From assembly GCF_030295745.1 (NCBI RefSeq), contig NZ_AP027291.1, positions 3,782,001-3,846,000 of the forward strand: a stretch of 64,000 bases of DNA. The letters run 5' to 3'. Shown here piece by piece: positions 43,849 to 52,614 of this stretch; the stretch's first letter is position 1, and every line of letters begins with the position of its first letter. Source of the DNA: Mycolicibacterium sp. TUM20985. GTDB taxonomy: Bacteria; Actinomycetota; Actinomycetes; Mycobacteriales; Mycobacteriaceae. The position numbers and the translations under genes were made by a program. Below the pieces are notes generated by a model. The model was not told the origin of the DNA and searched no databases. It saw only the letters and a program-made list of their open reading frames with translations.

Positions 43849-44843
43849 TCCGGCTTCGTGCTGCGGCCGAGCAGCAGCGCAACGGCTTGGTCGACCGACA
43901 AGCCCTTATGGCACACCCGGTTCACGGCGTCGGTCAGTGGCATCTCGACGTCATAACTCTCTGCGAGCGCGAGCACCGACTGACACGACGTGACGCCTTC
44001 GGCCACGTGTCCGCCCGCATCCCGCTGCGCCGACTCCATGGTTGCGCCACGGCCGAGGCGTTCGCCGAAGGCCCGGTTTCGCGATCGTGGCGACGTACAG
44101 GTAGCCACCAGGTCACCCACGCCGGCCAGACCAGCCAGCGTGGCGCCCTTGGCTCCCAAGGCGATTCCCAGTCGCATGATCTCGGCGAGCCCGCGCGTGA
44201 TGATGGCCGCCGCGGTGTTCTCCCCCAGGCCGACGCCGGCCGCCATGCCAGTCGCCAGCGCGATGACGTTCTTGCAGGCGCCGCCGATCTCGGCACCGAT
44301 GACGTCACTGTTGGTGTACGGCCGGAAGTATCCGGTGGAGAACGCGCGCTGCAACGCCACCGCGCGACCCGAGTCGGTGCAGGCGACGACCGTCGCCGCC
44401 GGCTGCTGCGCCAGCACCTCGCTGGCCAGGTTGGGACCGGTGATGACGGCGATGCGGGACGGATCGGCCCCGGTCACCTGGACGATCACCTGGCTCATGC
44501 GCATCAGCGTGTTCAACTCGATCCCCTTCGCCAAGCTCACCAGCGTGGCGTCGGCCGCGATCGCGTCACGCCAGGGCGCCAAGTTGGCGCGCAGCGTCTG
44601 CGACGGCACGGCCAACAGCACCGTGCAGACTCCGTCGAGGGCGGACGCGGCGTCACCCGTCGCCCGGATCGACGTGGGCAGTTCCACGTCGCCGGCGTAC
44701 TCGGCGTTTCGGTGGGTGTCGTTGATCTCGTCGGCCAGCCCGGGCCGGCGCGCCCACAGCGTGACCTCGTTGCCTGCATCCGCAAGTACCTTGGCCAACG
44801 CCGAACCCCACGCACCAGCACCCATTACCGCCGCTTTGACCAC
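43845..44843 (-). CDS. gpsA: Glycerol-3-phosphate dehydrogenase [NAD(P)+]
   Basis: A 332-residue enzyme reducing dihydroxyacetone phosphate to sn-glycerol-3-phosphate for phospholipid synthesis. The NAD(P) loop is VMGAGAWGSALAKVLADAG, followed by SLAKGIE, ITGPNLASEV, the catalytic lysine region GGACKNVIALATGMA and substrate-binding RSRNRAFGERL. GTG 44843 is the start; the frame is open far upstream, but that part is antisense to fbiD. It is divergent from fbiD with a 45-bp gap. Confidence 0.96.
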   Translation of the reverse strand: MVKAAVMGAGAWGSALAKVLADAGNEVTLWARRPGLADEINDTHRNAEYAGDVELPTSIRATGDAASALDGVCTVLLAVPSQTLRANLAPWRDAIAADATLVSLAKGIELNTLMRMSQVIVQVTGADPSRIAVITGPNLASEVLAQQPAATVVACTDSGRAVALQRAFSTGYFRPYTNSDVIGAEIGGACKNVIALATGMAAGVGLGENTAAAIITRGLAEIMRLGIALGAKGATLAGLAGVGDLVATCTSPRSRNRAFGERLGRGATMESAQRDAGGHVAEGVTSCQSVLALAESYDVEMPLTDAVNRVCHKGLSVDQAVALLLGRSTKPE

Positions 44844-44888
44844 GGGAACAAATCTAGCCTGACTCGCGCTGCTGGCAGGATGGCAGCC

Positions 44889-45542
44889 ATGAGCAGCACC
44901 TACGGGGCGTCGGATCACGATGACGTCGGGCTGATCATCGCGGTCAAGCGTCTCGACGCCGCCAAGACCCGCCTTGCGTCGGCCTTCACCCCCGGAACGC
45001 GCGTCGGCGTGGTGCTCGCCATGCTGGTCGACACCATCAGCGCCGCGTCGGCCGTTGCCGCAGTGCGCCAGATCACCGTCGTGACGCCCGACAACGCGGC
45101 GGCAGCGGCGGTCCGTCGACTCGGGGCGCACGTGATCACCGATCCGACGCCACGGGGCCATGTCGATCCCCTGAACAACGCGCTGCTGGTGACAGAGGCC
45201 GCCATCCGCACCGAGACGCCGAACATCGTTGTGCTGCAGGGCGATCTGCCAGCTCTGCAACCATCTGAGCTGGCCGGGGCGATCGCCTCGGCACGCGGCA
45301 ACGCCCGCAGCTTCGTCAGCGACCGGCACGGCACTGGAACCTCCGCATTGTTCGCGTTCGGCGTGCCGCTCGACCCCCGCTTCGGCGCCGATTCGGCGCA
45401 GCGCCACACGGATTCGGGCGCCATCGAGCTGACTGCGGCATGGCCGGGCTTGCGCTGCGACATCGACACCCCGGCCGATCTGGCACTGGCACTGAGCCTC
45501 GGGGTCGGACCGACGACGGCGTCCGCCGTCGGCCGCAGCTAG
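44889..45542 (+). CDS. fbiD: Phosphoenolpyruvate guanylyltransferase FbiD (CofC-type)
   Basis: A 217-residue nucleotidyltransferase. In mycobacteria FbiD activates phosphoenolpyruvate with GTP for coenzyme F420 synthesis. The family pattern is IIAVKRLDAAKTRLA at the N-terminus, then VVLQGDLPALQPSEL with metal-binding Asp, RSFVSDRHGTGTSALFA and LRCDIDTPADLALA. The start ATG 44889 (MSSTYG) follows an AGGATGG site; ATG 44880 in the same frame is possible. It is 22 bp upstream of ppk and could be co-transcribed with it, as in M. tuberculosis (Rv2983-ppk). Confidence 0.93.
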   Translation: MSSTYGASDHDDVGLIIAVKRLDAAKTRLASAFTPGTRVGVVLAMLVDTISAASAVAAVRQITVVTPDNAAAAAVRRLGAHVITDPTPRGHVDPLNNALLVTEAAIRTETPNIVVLQGDLPALQPSELAGAIASARGNARSFVSDRHGTGTSALFAFGVPLDPRFGADSAQRHTDSGAIELTAAWPGLRCDIDTPADLALALSLGVGPTTASAVGRS

Positions 45543-45564
45543 CCGTGCTCGCCCCGCATAGTGA

Positions 45565-47739
45565 ATGATTGCGGTCGTGACCGAAGCCGAGACACGACCT
45601 GCCGATGCGGACTGGGCGACGGACGGCAGCACGCCCGAGGCGCCCCCCGCCACGACCGCGGACGCCGTCGACCCCTCTCAATCGGAGCCTCTCCCCGATG
45701 ACCGGTACCTCAACCGGGAACTGAGCTGGCTGGACTTCAACGGCAGGGTGCTGGCACTGGCGGCCGACCCGTCGCTGGCGCTCCTGGAGCGGGCCAAGTT
45801 CCTGGCCATCTTCTCGTCGAACCTCGACGAGTTCTACATGGTGCGCGTCGCGGGCCTCAAACGGCGCGACGAGATGGGGTTGTCGGTGCGCTCGGCCGAC
45901 GGGCTGTCACCGCGCGAGCAGTTGCGCCGCATCGGCGAGCGGACCCAACAGCTCGCCAGCCGCCACGCCAAGGAGTTCATGGAGTCGGTGCGTCCCGCGC
46001 TCGCCGACGAGGGCATCATCGTCGTCACCTGGGCTCAGCTCGACGATGACGAGAGGTCGCGCCTCTCGACGTACTTCCACGAGCAGGTGTTTCCGGTGCT
46101 CACCCCGCTGGCCGTCGATCCGGCGCACCCGTTCCCGTTCGTCAGCGGGCTCAGCCTGAACCTGGCGGTCACCGTGCGGCAGCCCGAGGACGGCACGCAG
46201 CACTTCGCCCGCGTCAAGGTGCCCGACAACGTGGACCGGTTCGTCGAATTGGGCCCGCGCGGCGGCGGCGCCGCCATCCGCTTCCTGCCGATGGAGGAGC
46301 TGATCGCCGCCTTCCTCTCGGTGCTCTTCCCCGGGCTGGAGATCGTCGAACACCACGCCTTCCGCATCACGCGCAACGCCGACTTCGAAGTCGAGGAGGA
46401 CCGCGACGAGGATCTGCTCCAGGCGCTCGAGCGCGAGCTCGCGCGTCGTCGCTTCGGTTCTCCGGTCCGGCTCGAAGTCGCCGACGACATGACCGAGAAC
46501 ATGCTCGAGCTGCTGCTGCGCGAGCTCGACGTCCATCCCGGTGACGTCATCGAGGTGCCGGGGCTGCTGGATCTTTCGTGCCTGTGGCAGATCTACGGCG
46601 TGGACCGTCCCGAGCTGAAGGACCCGCCCTTCGTTCCGCTCACCCCGCCCGCGTTCGGCGAGCGGGAGACCCCCAAGAGCATCTTCGCGACGCTGCGGGA
46701 CGGTGACGTCCTCGTCCATCATCCGTATGACTCCTTCTCCACGACGGTGCAGCGGTTCATCGAGCAGGCGGCCGCCGACCCGAACGTGCTTGCCATCAAG
46801 CAGACGCTGTACCGGACGTCGGGTGACTCACCGATCGTCAGCGCGCTCATCGATGCCGCCGAAGCGGGCAAGCAGGTCGTCGCCCTCGTCGAGATCAAGG
46901 CGCGGTTCGACGAGCAGGCCAACATCAAGTGGGCCCGCACCCTGGAACAAGCCGGCGTGCACGTGGTGTACGGGTTGATCGGACTCAAGACGCACTGCAA
47001 GACATGCCTCGTGGTGCGCCGCGAGGGATCGACCATCCGGCGCTACTGCCACATCGGAACGGGCAACTACAACCCCAAGACCTCGCGGCTGTACGAGGAC
47101 GTGGGCCTGCTGACGGCCTCACCGGACATCGGAGCGGACCTCACGGATCTGTTCAACTCGCTGACGGGCTACTCGCGAAAGGTGTCCTACCGCAATCTTC
47201 TGGTGGCGCCGTACGGCGTGCGCCGGGGCATCATCGAGCGGATCGAACGCGAGATCGCCGCCCACAAGGACGGTGCGGAGGCGCGGATCCGGTTGAAGGC
47301 CAACGCGTTGGTCGACGAGCAGGTGATCGACGCGTTGTATCGGGCGTCGCAGGCCGGGGTGCGCGTGGAAGTGGTGGTGCGCGGCATCTGTGCGCTGAAG
47401 CCAGGTGTGGCGGGGTTCTCCGAGAACATCACCGTGCGGTCGATTCTCGGCCGATTCCTGGAGCATTCGCGCATTGTTCACTTCCGCGCCATCGATGAGT
47501 TCTGGATCGGCAGCGCCGACATGATGCATCGTAATCTCGACCGTCGCGTCGAGGTGATGGCACAGGTGAAGGATCCGCGATTGTCAGATCAGCTCGACGA
47601 CATGTTCACATCGGCCATGGACCCGACGACCAGATGCTGGGAACTTGGGCCCGAAGGTCATTGGACCGCGGCGCCGCACGAGGGCCAGACCGTTCGCGAT
47701 CACCAGGTGTCGATGATGGGTCGCCACCGGCACCCGTGA
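45565..47739 (+). CDS. ppk: Polyphosphate kinase 1
   Basis: A 724-residue PPK1 that polymerises the gamma-phosphate of ATP into polyphosphate. After a variable N-terminus, YLNRELSWLDFN opens the conserved part. SNLDEFYMVRVAGLKRR, HHPYDSF, and RRYCHIGTGNYN with the autophosphorylated histidine follow. FWIGSADMMHRNLDRR ends the C2 domain. The start ATG 45565 lacks a clear ribosome-binding site; a GTG four codons later is possible. mutT1 follows after 55 bp. Confidence 0.96.
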   Translation: MIAVVTEAETRPADADWATDGSTPEAPPATTADAVDPSQSEPLPDDRYLNRELSWLDFNGRVLALAADPSLALLERAKFLAIFSSNLDEFYMVRVAGLKRRDEMGLSVRSADGLSPREQLRRIGERTQQLASRHAKEFMESVRPALADEGIIVVTWAQLDDDERSRLSTYFHEQVFPVLTPLAVDPAHPFPFVSGLSLNLAVTVRQPEDGTQHFARVKVPDNVDRFVELGPRGGGAAIRFLPMEELIAAFLSVLFPGLEIVEHHAFRITRNADFEVEEDRDEDLLQALERELARRRFGSPVRLEVADDMTENMLELLLRELDVHPGDVIEVPGLLDLSCLWQIYGVDRPELKDPPFVPLTPPAFGERETPKSIFATLRDGDVLVHHPYDSFSTTVQRFIEQAAADPNVLAIKQTLYRTSGDSPIVSALIDAAEAGKQVVALVEIKARFDEQANIKWARTLEQAGVHVVYGLIGLKTHCKTCLVVRREGSTIRRYCHIGTGNYNPKTSRLYEDVGLLTASPDIGADLTDLFNSLTGYSRKVSYRNLLVAPYGVRRGIIERIEREIAAHKDGAEARIRLKANALVDEQVIDALYRASQAGVRVEVVVRGICALKPGVAGFSENITVRSILGRFLEHSRIVHFRAIDEFWIGSADMMHRNLDRRVEVMAQVKDPRLSDQLDDMFTSAMDPTTRCWELGPEGHWTAAPHEGQTVRDHQVSMMGRHRHP

Positions 47740-47794
47740 CGCCACTGCTCAGTCCTCGGATGCTCGGTCCTCAAATGACTTGCAGGAGTTGGGG

Positions 47795-48730
47795 TTGACG
47801 AAGAAGTCCCCGTCAGTGGCGGCCGCCAAGGTAATCGCCGCCGCCGGCGCCGTGTTGTGGCGGCCCGCCGAAGACGGTTCGAGCGGTGGCGCCCAGCCGT
47901 TGGTGGCGGTCGTGCACCGACCCCGCTATGACGACTGGTCGCTGCCCAAGGGCAAGGTCGACCCCGGTGAGACCGAACCCGTGACCGCGGTCCGCGAGGT
48001 CCTCGAGGAGACGGGCTATGCATCGGAGTTGGGCCGACGGCTCGTCGCGGTCAGTTATCCGCTCGACGTCGGCGTCAAACACGTGCGCTATTGGGCGGCA
48101 CGGGCGCTGGGCGGCGAGTTCGTTCCGAACGAGGAGGTCGATGAGCTCGTCTGGTTGCCCGCCGCCGACGCGCTAAAACGGTTGCAGTACCCCGACGACC
48201 GTAAGGTGTTGCGACGGTTCGCCAAGAAACCCGCCAACACCAGGACGGTCCTCGTCGTACGGCACGGGACCGCGGGCAGCAAGAGCAGGTACAAGGGTGA
48301 CGACCGCTCTCGACCGTTGGACAAACACGGTCGCGCCCAGGCGGAGTCCCTCGTCGGTCAGCTTCTGGCGTTCGGTGCCACCGACGTTCACGCTGCCCCG
48401 AGGGTGCGGTGTCACCAGACGGTGCAGCCGCTCGCCGAGGAGTTGGGTGTGCCGATCCATGACGAGCCGGCGCTCACCGAGGAGGCGTACGCCGACAGCC
48501 ACGGTGCAGCCAGGCGGCGCATGCTCGAGATCGCCACGACCAACGGCACCCCGGTGATCTGCTCCCAGGGCAAGGTGATTCCGGATCTCATTGCGTGGTG
48601 GTGCGACCGCGACGGTGTCCGGCCGGACAGATCGCGCAACCGCAAGGGCAGCACGTGGGTGCTGTCGCTGGTGGGAGACGGGCTGATCGCCGCCGACCAC
48701 ATCGGCAGTCCGCTGGCCACCGACCCCTGA
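47795..48730 (+). CDS. mutT1: MutT1: Nudix hydrolase fused to histidine phosphatase
   Basis: A protein of about 311 residues with two domains. The N-terminal Nudix domain has the full box GKVDPGETEPVTAVREVLEETGY. The C-terminal histidine-phosphatase domain has VLVVRHGTAG with the catalytic His. In mycobacteria MutT1 hydrolyses 8-oxo-(d)GTP and diadenosine polyphosphates; the phosphatase half continues the breakdown. The start is taken as TTG 47795 (TKKSPSV), with GGAG six bases upstream; TTG 47780 is an in-frame alternative. It follows ppk on the same strand. Confidence 0.93.
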   Translation: MTKKSPSVAAAKVIAAAGAVLWRPAEDGSSGGAQPLVAVVHRPRYDDWSLPKGKVDPGETEPVTAVREVLEETGYASELGRRLVAVSYPLDVGVKHVRYWAARALGGEFVPNEEVDELVWLPAADALKRLQYPDDRKVLRRFAKKPANTRTVLVVRHGTAGSKSRYKGDDRSRPLDKHGRAQAESLVGQLLAFGATDVHAAPRVRCHQTVQPLAEELGVPIHDEPALTEEAYADSHGAARRRMLEIATTNGTPVICSQGKVIPDLIAWWCDRDGVRPDRSRNRKGSTWVLSLVGDGLIAADHIGSPLATDP

Positions 48731-48741
48731 TCACACGAAGA

Positions 48742-48772
48742 CACGCCGCGGATCACGAGGATCCACGGCGTG
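48742..48772. terminator. Stem-loop between mutT1 and hupB
   Basis: Thirteen-base arms (48742-48754 and 48760-48772) pair fully, with one G-T wobble, around a 5-nt loop. It stands between convergent genes and can serve both. Confidence 0.7.
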
Positions 48773-48803
48773 CCTTGTCCCGGAGTTATTTCCGGTAGTG
48801 CTG

Positions 48804-49517
48804 CTACTTGCGGCCGCGCTTGGCGGGCGCCTTCTTGGCCGGCGCCTTCGTGGCGGCAGCCTTCTTGGCCGGCGCCTTGGCAGCGGCCTTCTTCACGGGC
48901 GCCTTCGCGGCGGCGGTCTTCTTGGCCGGTGCCTTGGTGGCGGCGGTCTTCTTGGCCGGTGCCTTGGTGGCGGCGGTCTTCTTGGCCGGTGCCTTGGTGG
49001 CGGCGGTCTTCTTGGCCGGAGCCTTGGTGGCGGCGGTCTTCTTGGCCGGAGCCGCCTTCTTGGCCGGAGCCGCCTTCTTGGCCGGAGCCGCCTTGGTGGC
49101 GGTGGCCTTCTTGGCCGGAGCCGCCTTCTTGGCCGGCGCCTTGGTGGCAGCCTTCTTCACTGCCTTCTTCGCCGCGGTCTTCTTCGCCGGCGCAGCCGTA
49201 GCTCCCCGCTTGACGGCGGGGCCTTCCGACGGGAGACGCTGTGCGCCAGACACAACGGCCTTGAACTGAGCCCCTGGGCGGAATGCCGGGACGGACGTCG
49301 GCTTGACCTTGACGGTCTCGCCGGTGCGCGGGTTTCGCGCAACTCTGGCGGCGCGGCGGCGCTGCTCGAACACGCCGAAGCCGGTAATGGTGACGCTGTC
49401 GCCCTTGTGGACGGCACGCACGATGGTGTCGACGACGTTCTCCACGGCGGCGGTCGCCTGCCGACGATCGGTGCCCAACTTGTCCGTGAGGACGTCGATG
49501 AGCTCTGCCTTGTTCAT
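48804..49517 (-). CDS. hupB: Histone-like protein HU with Lys/Ala-rich tail (HupB)
   Basis: A 237-residue mycobacterial HU. Residues 1-~90 are the HU fold (MNKAELIDVLTDKLG and TGFGVFEQRRRAARVARNPR, with the DNA-contacting arm). The rest is an H1-like tail of PAKKA, PAKKTAATKA and KAAATKAPAKK repeats ending PAKRGRK. HupB compacts DNA and is regulated by tail modification. The start is ATG 49517 with GGAGG upstream; nine extra codons before it are not part of the family. The tail is encoded by near-identical 30-bp units and is likely to vary in length between strains. Confidence 0.97.
   Translation of the reverse strand: MNKAELIDVLTDKLGTDRRQATAAVENVVDTIVRAVHKGDSVTITGFGVFEQRRRAARVARNPRTGETVKVKPTSVPAFRPGAQFKAVVSGAQRLPSEGPAVKRGATAAPAKKTAAKKAVKKAATKAPAKKAAPAKKATATKAAPAKKAAPAKKAAPAKKTAATKAPAKKTAATKAPAKKTAATKAPAKKTAATKAPAKKTAAAKAPVKKAAAKAPAKKAAATKAPAKKAPAKRGRK
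48901..49050. repeat. 30-bp tandem repeats in the hupB tail
   Basis: Units beginning at 48901, 48931, 48961, 48991 and 49021 are 30 bp long and nearly identical; those starting at 48931 and 48961 look the same base for base. They encode the ten-residue PAKKTAATKA block. Perfect in-frame repeats of this kind are prone to expansion and contraction. Confidence 0.85.
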
Positions 49518-49563
49518 GCAAAACCTCCGAAGCCAGTGGCCCACCTTGAGCCAACTGAAAGCT

Positions 49564-49593
49564 ACGGTAAACCTTTACACCACTGATTTCCAA
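49564..49593 (-). promoter_or_regulatory. Possible hupB promoter
   Basis: On the minus strand TTGGAA (49593-49588) and TACCGT (49569-49564) are spaced by 18 bp and lie about 47 bp upstream of the hupB ATG. A small GTAAA-CC-TTTAC palindrome overlaps the -10 area. This is a weak prediction. Confidence 0.35.
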
Positions 49594-49651
49594 GAGCCAC
49601 GCCGAATTTCAGGGATAGCTGATTGATAATCCGGCAATCCGGTTGCCCCAC

Positions 49652-49671
49652 ACCGGCGGTGGTACGCCGGT
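49652..49671. terminator. Small stem-loop after leuD
   Basis: Seven-base perfect arms ACCGGCG/CGCCGGT (49652-49658, 49665-49671) with a 6-nt loop, 49 bp beyond the leuD stop on the minus strand and upstream of hupB. A possible leuCD terminator. Confidence 0.4.
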
Positions 49672-49719
49672 CCCAAACTGGGCTTGCTGGGGGCGATTTC
49701 GACCCCTTCGAGACTGCGG

Positions 49720-50313
49720 TCAGACCGGCAGAGTGCGCGGCTTCCAGCTCGGGCGGCGCTTCTCGAAATCGGTGATCTCATCCTGTTTGCGCAGCGTAAG
49801 GCCTATATCGTCGAGTCCTTCGAGCAGTCGCCACGCGGTGTAGTCGTCAATCTTGAACGGCAACATGACCGTTCCCGCGGTGAGGGTTCGATCTTCCAGA
49901 TTCACAGTGATTTCCAGCCCGGGCTGCTGCTCGATCAACTTCCATAGAAGTTCCACGTCATCTTGGGCGACTTCGGCGGCGAGGAGACCGGCCTTACCCG
50001 AATTTCCTCGGAATATGTCGGCGAACCTCGAGGAGATCACCACCCGGAACCCGAAATCCATCAGCGCCCAGACCGCGTGCTCGCGCGACGACCCGGTGCC
50101 GAAGTCGGGTCCTGCCACCAGAACCGAACCCCGGTCGAACGGCGGGAGGTTGAGGACGAACGAGGGATCGTTGCGCCACGCCGCGAACAGACCGTCCTCG
50201 AATCCCGTTCGGGTGACCCGCTTCAGGTACACCGCCGGAATGATCTGATCGGTGTCGACGTTCGACCGGCGCAACGGGACACCGATCCCGGTGTGGGTGC
50301 GAAAGGCCTCCAT
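49720..50313 (-). CDS. leuD: 3-isopropylmalate dehydratase small subunit
   Basis: A 197-residue swivel-domain subunit that pairs with LeuC to isomerise 2- to 3-isopropylmalate in leucine synthesis. Family signatures are NVDTDQIIPAVYLKR and GPDFGTGSSREHAVWAL. The start ATG 50313 lies 9 bp after the leuC stop, so leuC and leuD are co-transcribed. hupB lies about 200 bp downstream in the direction of transcription. Confidence 0.97.
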   Translation of the reverse strand: MEAFRTHTGIGVPLRRSNVDTDQIIPAVYLKRVTRTGFEDGLFAAWRNDPSFVLNLPPFDRGSVLVAGPDFGTGSSREHAVWALMDFGFRVVISSRFADIFRGNSGKAGLLAAEVAQDDVELLWKLIEQQPGLEITVNLEDRTLTAGTVMLPFKIDDYTAWRLLEGLDDIGLTLRKQDEITDFEKRRPSWKPRTLPV

Positions 50314-50322
50314 GGCTGTCTC

Positions 50323-51756
50323 CTAGCGATTCTGGGGCAGGTCGGCGGGCGAGGAGAGGGTGCCGCGCACGGCGGTCGCGGCGGCCACCGCGGGCGAGAC
50401 GAGGTGGGTGCGCCCGCCCTTGCCCTGGCGTCCCTCGAAGTTTCGGTTCGACGTCGCGGCGCACCGCTCCCCCGGCGCGAGCTGGTCGGGGTTCATCCCG
50501 AGGCACATCGAGCATCCGGCCTGCCGCCACTCGGCGCCCGCCGCGGTGAAGACCTCACCGAGGCCTTCGGATTCGGCCTGGGCGCGCACCTTCATCGAAC
50601 CGGGCACGACCAGCATCCGCATGCCGTCGGCGATCTTCCTGCCGCGCAGGATTTCGGCGACGACCCTCAGATCCTCGATACGACCGTTAGTGCACGAGCC
50701 GACGAACACGGTGTCGATGGCGATGTCGCGCATTGCCGTGCCGGGCGCTAAGTCCATGTAGACCAACGCCTTCTCGGCCGCCTGACGCTGCCCCTCGTCG
50801 AACATCAGTTCCGGGTCGGGGACCGAGGCGCTCAGGGGCACCCCCTGGCCGGGGTTGGTCCCCCAGGTCACGAACGGGCTCAGCGTCGCGGCGTCGAGAT
50901 AGACCTCGGTGTCGAATTCGGCTCCCTCGTCAGTGCGCAACCGACTCCAGGCGTCGACGGCGGCATCCCAGTCGGCCCCGGCGGGAGCATGCGGGCGACC
51001 GCGCAGGTACTCGAAGGTGGTCTCGTCCGGCCCGACCATCCCCGCGCGTGCACCGGCCTCGATGCTCATGTTGCAGATCGTCATCCGACCCTCCATCGAC
51101 AGCGCTTCGATGGCGCTGCCGCGATATTCGATGACGTACCCCTGTCCGCCACCGGTCCCGATCTTCGCGATCACCGCGAGGATGACGTCCTTGGCGCTGG
51201 TGCCTTCGGGCAGGACGCCGTCGACGTTGACCGCCATGGTCTTGAAGGGCCGCAACGGAAGCGTCTGGGTCGCGAGCACGTGTTCGACCTCGGAGGTACC
51301 GATTCCCATCGCGAGCGCGCCGAAGGCACCGTGGGTCGAGGTGTGACTGTCGCCGCAGACCACCGTCATACCCGGTTGGGTGAGGCCGAGCTGCGGGCCG
51401 ATGATGTGGACGATGCCCTGCTCGACGTCGCCCATCGGGTAGAGGCGGACGCCGAATTCGGCGCAGTTGCGCCGCAATGTCTCGACCTGAATGCGCGAGA
51501 CCGGGTCGGCGATCGGCTTGTCGATGTCGATCGTCGGCACGTTGTGGTCCTCGGTGGCGATCGTCAAGTCCGGTCGGCGAACCGGCCGGCCCGCCAGTCG
51601 GAGCCCATCGAATGCCTGCGGGCTGGTGACCTCGTGAACGAGGTGCAGATCGATGTAGATCAGATCGGGTTCGCGCGCCTCGCCCTCTCCCTGGCCGGTG
51701 ACCACGACGTGGTCGGCCCATACCTTCTCTGCCATGGTGCGGGGTGTGTCGGTCAT
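50323..51756 (-). CDS. leuC: 3-isopropylmalate dehydratase large subunit
   Basis: A 477-residue aconitase-family protein. The 4Fe-4S cluster cysteines are visible in VGSCTNGRIEDL and in AGCSMCLGMNPDQL. VVCGDSHTSTHGAFGALA and SNRNFEGRQGKGGRTHLVSP are further signatures. It works with LeuD, encoded just downstream. It is divergent from an IclR regulator, with an inverted repeat in the 49-bp gap that probably binds this regulator. Confidence 0.97.
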   Translation of the reverse strand: MTDTPRTMAEKVWADHVVVTGQGEGEAREPDLIYIDLHLVHEVTSPQAFDGLRLAGRPVRRPDLTIATEDHNVPTIDIDKPIADPVSRIQVETLRRNCAEFGVRLYPMGDVEQGIVHIIGPQLGLTQPGMTVVCGDSHTSTHGAFGALAMGIGTSEVEHVLATQTLPLRPFKTMAVNVDGVLPEGTSAKDVILAVIAKIGTGGGQGYVIEYRGSAIEALSMEGRMTICNMSIEAGARAGMVGPDETTFEYLRGRPHAPAGADWDAAVDAWSRLRTDEGAEFDTEVYLDAATLSPFVTWGTNPGQGVPLSASVPDPELMFDEGQRQAAEKALVYMDLAPGTAMRDIAIDTVFVGSCTNGRIEDLRVVAEILRGRKIADGMRMLVVPGSMKVRAQAESEGLGEVFTAAGAEWRQAGCSMCLGMNPDQLAPGERCAATSNRNFEGRQGKGGRTHLVSPAVAAATAVRGTLSSPADLPQNR

Positions 51757-51773
51757 GAGCGTGTTCGTTCCTA

Positions 51774-51813
51774 TGTCTCAGCATGCGGGACGCTAGTATC
51801 TCCCTATGAGACA
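51774..51813. promoter_or_regulatory. Inverted repeat between leuC and the IclR gene
   Basis: TATGTCTCA ends at 51780 and TATGAGACA spans 51805-51813. The exact inverted pair TGTCTCA/TGAGACA (51774-51780, 51807-51813) flanks the divergent promoter region; the right arm overlaps the start codon of the regulator. It is a plausible IclR operator. Confidence 0.45.
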
Positions 51814-52507
51814 CGATAGCGGCATCGGCGTGCTCGACAAAGCGGTGGGCGTCCTGCACGTCGTCGCCGAGTCGCCGTGCGGCCTGGCCGATCTGTGCGA
51901 GCGCACCGGCCTGCCGCGGGCCACCGCGCACCGTCTGGCCGCGGGCCTCGAGGTCCATCGCCTCCTCGCCAGGGATGCCGACGGCAGATGGTGCCTGGGT
52001 CCCGCACTCAACGAACTGGCCGGGCGGGTCGACGATCCGCTGCTCGCGGCGAGCGTCGCCGTGCTGCCGCGGCTACGCGAAATCACCGGCGAGAGCGTGC
52101 AACTGTATCGCCGGGAGGGGATGTCCCGGGTCTGCGTGTTCGCCCTGGAACCGCCCGCCGGTCTGCGCGACACCGTGCCGGTGGGCACTCGCCTGCCGAT
52201 GACCGCCGGATCGGGGGCGAAGGTGCTCCTGGCCTACGGTGACACCGCGACCCAGCAGGCCGTGCTACCGACGGCCAAGTTCACCGACCGCACGCTCACC
52301 GAGGTACGCAAGCGCGGATGGGCGCAGAGCGCGGCGGAGCGCGAGCCCGGCGTGGCGAGTGTGTCGGCGCCCGTCCGCGACGCCCGCGGCACGGTGGTGG
52401 CCGCCGTGTCCGTGTCGGGCCCGATCGACCGGATGGGACGGCGACCCGGAGCTCGCTGGGCCGCCGACCTGCTCGCTGCTTCCGAAGCCCTCACCAAGCG
52501 GTTGTAG
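51806..52507 (+). CDS. IclR family transcriptional regulator
   Basis: A 233-residue regulator with an N-terminal winged helix (GLADLCERTGLPRATAHRL) and a C-terminal effector domain (PVGTRLPMTAGSGAKVLLAY, PVRDARGTVVAAVSVSGP). It is divergent from leuCD and corresponds to M. tuberculosis Rv2989. Relatives in Streptomyces (NdgR) and Corynebacterium (LtbR) control leucine and other amino-acid genes, so control of leuCD is the likely role. The ATG at 51806 lies within the inverted repeat described separately. Confidence 0.92.
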   Translation: MRHDSGIGVLDKAVGVLHVVAESPCGLADLCERTGLPRATAHRLAAGLEVHRLLARDADGRWCLGPALNELAGRVDDPLLAASVAVLPRLREITGESVQLYRREGMSRVCVFALEPPAGLRDTVPVGTRLPMTAGSGAKVLLAYGDTATQQAVLPTAKFTDRTLTEVRKRGWAQSAAEREPGVASVSAPVRDARGTVVAAVSVSGPIDRMGRRPGARWAADLLAASEALTKRL

Positions 52508-52614
52508 CAAAAGGCCTCTGGGCGTCCGCCTTCCCGTGCCCCGATGCTGGCTGTCGCCTATCGTTCGCAGCGTGAACAGATGATTGCGGCTGACACCGGA
52601 CGGGGGTGCCGTCA

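Noticed and set aside
48901..49050. CRISPR-like regular repeats
   Set aside because: Units are adjacent, without spacers, and translate in frame as the hupB tail.
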